A stretch of 64,000 nt of DNA, from NCBI GenBank assembly GCA_964019165.1, contig OZ025281.1, positions 11,839,888 through 11,903,887 on the forward strand, given 5' to 3'. Position numbers and translations under genes: made by a program. Below are positions 60,734-64,000 of this stretch, in pieces. The notes beneath the pieces were generated by a model, which was not told the origin of the DNA, did no database searches, and saw only the letters and a list, made by a program, of their open reading frames with translations. How positions within the stretch are numbered: position 1 is the stretch's first letter; every line of letters begins with the position of its first letter. The DNA is from Mastigias papua. Lineage: Eukaryota > Cnidaria > Scyphozoa > Rhizostomeae > Mastigiidae.

Positions 60734-61801
60734 ATGGACGATCTACTATTGGAAGTGCACCATTTGAGAGACATTGACGATGAGGAATTTATAATGTTAT
60801 ATGATCTAAATCGTCAAGTGAACCTCCATGGACATCTGCCGTATTGGCATTATGATAACTTTGATTTGGAGCAAATGAGCGAAGGTGAATGCCTGGTAGA
60901 ATTTAGATTCGCCAAGAAAGATATACAGGGCCTAGTCAACACACTGAGAATCCCTCAATCGATAGGTTGCTATAATGGATGGAAGGTGGATGCAGTTGAA
61001 GCTCTTTGCATCTGTTTGAAACGACTGGCTTATCCTTGCCGATACTGTGATTTAGTGCCAAGATTTTGCAGGCCAGTTCCATAGCTGTGCACGATAGCCA
61101 ACACTGTTATCGACATGATTTATGCCAGGTTTGGTTATCTGTTGAGGGACTTGAACCAACCGTACCTGTCCCCAGCAAATCTAGAAAAATATGCAGGTGC
61201 TGTATATTCAAAAGGGGCAGCTCTTCACAACTGCTGGGGATTTATTGATGGAACAGTAAGACCAATTTGTAGACCAATTAGGAATCAACGCCTTGTCTAC
61301 AATGGTCACAAAAGAGTCCATGCCATTAAATTCCAATCCGTTGTCACCCCGAATGGCTTAATTGCACACCTCTTTGGGCCAGTTGAGGGTCGCAGACATG
61401 ACAGCGGGTTGCTTGCAATGTCAGGGCTGTTAGATCAACTTGAACAGCACTCTTTCTCCCAAGATAGACATCCCCTCTGCATCTATGGTGACCCTGCTTA
61501 CCCACAAAGAGTTCATCTAAAATGTCCCATCATAAGAAGGGGGGCTTTGACAGATGAGGAACTTGCCTTTAACTCCTCAATGAGCAAAGTCCGTGTTGCA
61601 GTGGAATGGGTCTTTGGGGATGTCATAAATTATTTTAAGTTTGTTGATTTTAAGAAAAACTTGAAAATTGGAATGAGTGCTGTTGGTAAAGTTTACATAG
61701 TCTGTGCCCTTTTGAGAAACGCCATGACTTGCTTGTATGGTTCATCAACAGCAAACTACTTTGATGTACAACCACCAGATATCAATGAATATTTCAGGTA
61801 G
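60734..61801 (+). pseudogene. Harbinger transposase, one in-frame stop (otherwise full length)
   Basis: From ATG (MDDLLLEVHHLRDIDDEEF) to TAG at 61801, in one frame, 355 codons. It is interrupted only by TAG at 61082-61084, where the family has a P-E-L-C-type sequence, so a GAG-to-TAG change is likely. The N-terminal part holds a helix-turn-helix-like stretch (EALCICLKRLAYPCRYCDL, the L-x-RLAYPxRxxDL motif). DDE nuclease: D in GFIDGTVRP (61247), D in IYGDPAYP (61490) and E in RVAVEWVFG (61604), with RRHDSG between. Without the stop it would be a typical HARBI1-like endonuclease. A spliced or readthrough product cannot be excluded. Confidence 0.88.
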
Positions 61802-62149
61802 GGTTGATTCTTTTCTCAAGTTGACTGGCCCTAGTTCTTTCTCATTCACCTACGTACAGCTCCACAAAAAGGTTTTTTTAAAAGCCACCATTTGTACCAA
61901 AGCTCATACACACATGATGAAAATTAGGGATTGTGGACTGGTTTTTTAATCTTTCTTATTTCACAAAATCAACTAAAAATTATCAAGAAGCTACAATAGC
62001 AGCAAATAAGGCCTTGTAATAGAATGAATTGTATAACTTGCCCAATTGAAACGTGATACTGTCAGTTTTATAACAAATGTTGATAAGCAAAACAGGTTTC
62101 ACATGTCTTTTTATATCATAAGATAAAGTGCAAACTTTCTTTAGGTATT
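61802..62149. other. Harbinger interior, no gene
   Basis: AT-rich 3' flank of the transposase frame with nothing recognised. Confidence 0.4.
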
Positions 62150-62404
62150 CAACCATGATGCCACATTGATTTTGCTTATTTGGAAAACGGTGACATTGAT
62201 GTGAATATTAAATTTGACAAATTTTTGAAAGATTTTAATACTTTAACAAATAAGCATGCTCCAATCAACAATTGGAGTAGAAATGAAATGAAACTCAGAG
62301 ATAAGCCATGGATAAATAATAGAATACTGAAGATGATGAGAATTCGAGATAGAATTTTGCAGAAACTAAAGAAGCAGCACACTCCTGATAAACTGAAATT
62401 GTAA
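62150..62404 (+). pseudogene. Non-LTR retrotransposon linker fragment inside Harbinger
   Basis: The frame reads FDKFLKDFNTLTNKHAPINN, then KLRDKPWINNRILKMMRIRD and LQKLKKQHTPDK. This is the segment between endonuclease and RT in CR1/Jockey ORF2 proteins (FxxxFxxxxxxHAPxKxx, then KPWITxGIxxSIxxRDxLxxK). It stops at 62404, and neither domain follows. It was probably carried in by an insertion into the transposon. Confidence 0.7.
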
Positions 62405-63482
62405 AGTCAGATTTTCTACCCATTATTAACATGCATGGAGCATACTTTGAGAAAAATATGGAAGGGCTAAACACTTGCAATTCATAGGCAACTGTTTGTG
62501 GGGGGGGGGGGGTGGGGTGATTTTTGTAAATAAAATTTGTCGCGATTCTCTCCCAACAGTGGCCGCGTTCACGACAACCAATTTCATATTGGTAGGGCTC
62601 TACCACCATCTTCTCCCTACACAACATGATGTTGTGATCTTGTCCAGTTCATTTTTGACCTATGGAACAGTTTAATTCTCAGATTTACAGAGAAGATTCC
62701 TCAGATTAGACACCTCCATAACAGTTGACTGTTGTCTCCAAGCAGAAAAACATGCCGGCAATTTAAGTCGAAAGCTTGATCTGCTTAAGTTTCAACTATC
62801 TTGCTGACTGTTGGCTATTTATTCTTTACAGCGCAAATTGCCAAGAGAGAAAGTAGGTAATTAACATGAATGTGCTACCAGAACAAATTGAAAAATAATA
62901 GTCAATTATTTGTAATACTACTTGATTGCCATCTCTTGTAGCCTAACACGGAAGTTAAAATTGCAAACGGAGCTTACAATAGTAACCTACGACATGCAAA
63001 ATCCATACAATTTCTAAGAAGGTGTACTATTCATAACACTCTAAGAAGGTGTACTATTCATAACACAGTAGCACAGTAAGTTTCTCTAGCAGTTGTTGCT
63101 GCATACGAGTAGGGTAAGTTACGAACGTCTGGACTTTTTTCTGTGGCTTTCCAATGTCTTCTTGGCCGGCCATTGCGAAAACTTGTTGCTGCAAAAACAA
63201 TCAGTATGTTGTAGCCATAGAGTTGTATCATATAAATAAGACGATAAAGTGAAAGATAATGTATCTCTTGAAATAGCTACAACAGGTAAGAGTTAATGAA
63301 TCAAAAATTACTGACAATACTTACTCAATGTTATCTTCGTGTAACTGAACGTGAGACTGTCTCTGTTGATGTTCTGAAAGTCATGAGGACGCTCTTGCAG
63401 GAAGGGGGATCACCCGGTGGCACTAGTGTCTAGACCTCTCAGCTGCGTCTTCTTCAAGCGCGTCACGAATCATAAACACTCT
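62405..63482. other. Harbinger right half, no secure gene
   Basis: Contains a poly-G run (62502-62515). On the minus strand an ATG at 63175-63177 opens MAGQEDIGKPQKK after a TTTTTGCAG, and 62627-62530 reads GHCWERIATNF. These might be relics of the Myb-like second Harbinger gene, but the evidence is weak. CTAAGAAGGTGTACTATTCATAACA is duplicated in tandem near 63014-63065. Confidence 0.35.
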
Positions 63483-63640
63483 AATATACAGTGAAAGCAC
63501 TCTCAAATACACCAATACAGTAGCTTGTGCCATGTATAACTATTTCTAAACAACTATGTTTATGCGAAATATGGCTTAGGCTTTATACCTAGTACTGCTT
63601 GAATAATGCTATTGCTAGTATCAAAATTTGCATTAAGTCA
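63483..63640. repeat. Satellite array, about 178-bp unit, right part
   Basis: AAT, then ATACAGTGAAAGCACTCTCAAAT, continuing the unit with more divergence than the left units and fading out near 63640. Confidence 0.85.
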
Positions 63641-64000
63641 AGGACATAAAAATTGGGGACCATTTAGAATGTACGCAACCGATAAATTTCGGTGTTGTCA
63701 TTTTTGTTACGAGGTGTTATAAGGGGTTCGAGTGGTATAATGTTTTGAATGCGGAGAATACCAAATTGGTTAGTATTGATCAGTTCCCTGGACTGGAGCA
63801 GAAGCACCAGGAAGAAAGACATTTTGCCCACATTTGAGGAGCCATGTGTGTTTGCTTTTATAAGAAAGTAGTCGATAAAAGCCCAGTGCTCAGCTACACA
63901 TGCAGGGAAATTCATTTGTATATCTCTGGAATATTCAACCGTTTTCTCATATTTTCGGGCATGAAGCAGAGTTTACTAATATCGGCCAAGGCTGGTCCTT
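63641..64000. other. Unassigned end of window
   Basis: No gene or element recognised; an 83-codon minus-strand frame (63664-63915) has no family resemblance. Confidence 0.3.

Larger units (their letters stand above)
60619..63482 (+). mobile_element. PIF/Harbinger DNA transposon, 2864 bp
   Basis: The left end AGAGTGTTTATGAATCGTGA pairs with the inverted right end AGAGTGTTTATGATTCGTGA; similarity runs about 40 bp, through CGCGCTT and GAAGACGC. The 3-bp target duplicate AAT lies at 60616-60618 and 63483-63485. Removing the element plus one AAT restores the satellite register to the base (marker expected at 60632 + 2867 = 63499, observed 63499). It contains a transposase frame with one stop and, downstream, a non-LTR fragment. 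Confidence 0.93.

Noticed and set aside
62295..63177. Myb-like second gene of Harbinger on the minus strand
   Set aside because: Only two short suggestive pieces (GHCWERIATNF; MAGQEDIGKPQKK); no continuous domain, so not called as a gene.

Overview
This window looks like nuclear DNA from an invertebrate, probably aquatic, animal. It is AT-rich, has no operon-like gene packing, and carries long CA/AT/ATAC microsatellites plus remnants of many animal transposon classes (BEL, chromodomain Gypsy, CR1/Jockey-like non-LTR, hAT, PIF/Harbinger, an integrase-type DDE gene and many MITEs). The phylum cannot be fixed from this sequence. No rRNA, tRNA or CRISPR array was found. A run of 200 N (14002-14201) shows that it is a draft scaffold.

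Layout. 1-2225: decayed non-LTR reverse transcriptase (RT) pieces on both strands, one split by a MITE. 2226-8356 and 14202-20338 are two near-identical copies of a 6.1-kb segment (pair A) holding a broken non-LTR RT. The second copy begins exactly at the N gap, so pair A may be two haplotypes placed end to end. Between them lie an SGNH-hydrolase pseudogene, a 0.76-kb foldback palindrome, an intact DDE-integrase gene (9617-11119) and a CA microsatellite. 20501-24344 is a MITE-rich stretch with a threefold nested insertion. 24674-25399 (minus) is the best candidate for an ordinary host gene: a single-exon four-transmembrane protein whose family I could not settle.

25860-29715 is a TA-flanked inverted-repeat transposon carrying a HIRAN-like coding scrap. 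A young BEL retrotransposon sits inside it, with identical LTRs, a 5-bp target duplication and an intact Gag-protease frame but almost no Pol. 30626-39227 and 44728-59611 form pair B (about 8.6 kb of shared sequence): non-LTR RT, an hAT-like MITE with its target duplication, a CA array and a decayed hAT transposon. The second copy is lengthened by a 6252-bp chromodomain Gypsy element. This has identical 587-bp LTRs, open gag and pol frames, and a textbook -1 frameshift signal at the gag stop; the empty target site is preserved in the other copy. Between the pair B copies lie another RT pseudogene, with an AT microsatellite grown inside a conserved motif, and more MITEs.

59719-63640 is a satellite of about 178 bp period, split by a PIF/Harbinger transposon (60619-63482) with clear inverted repeats, a 3-bp AAT duplication and a transposase frame broken by one in-frame stop.

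Taken together, most recognisable content is mobile DNA in layers. Several insertions can be ordered by nesting: MITE in RT, BEL in TIR element, Gypsy after duplication B, Harbinger after the satellite array.
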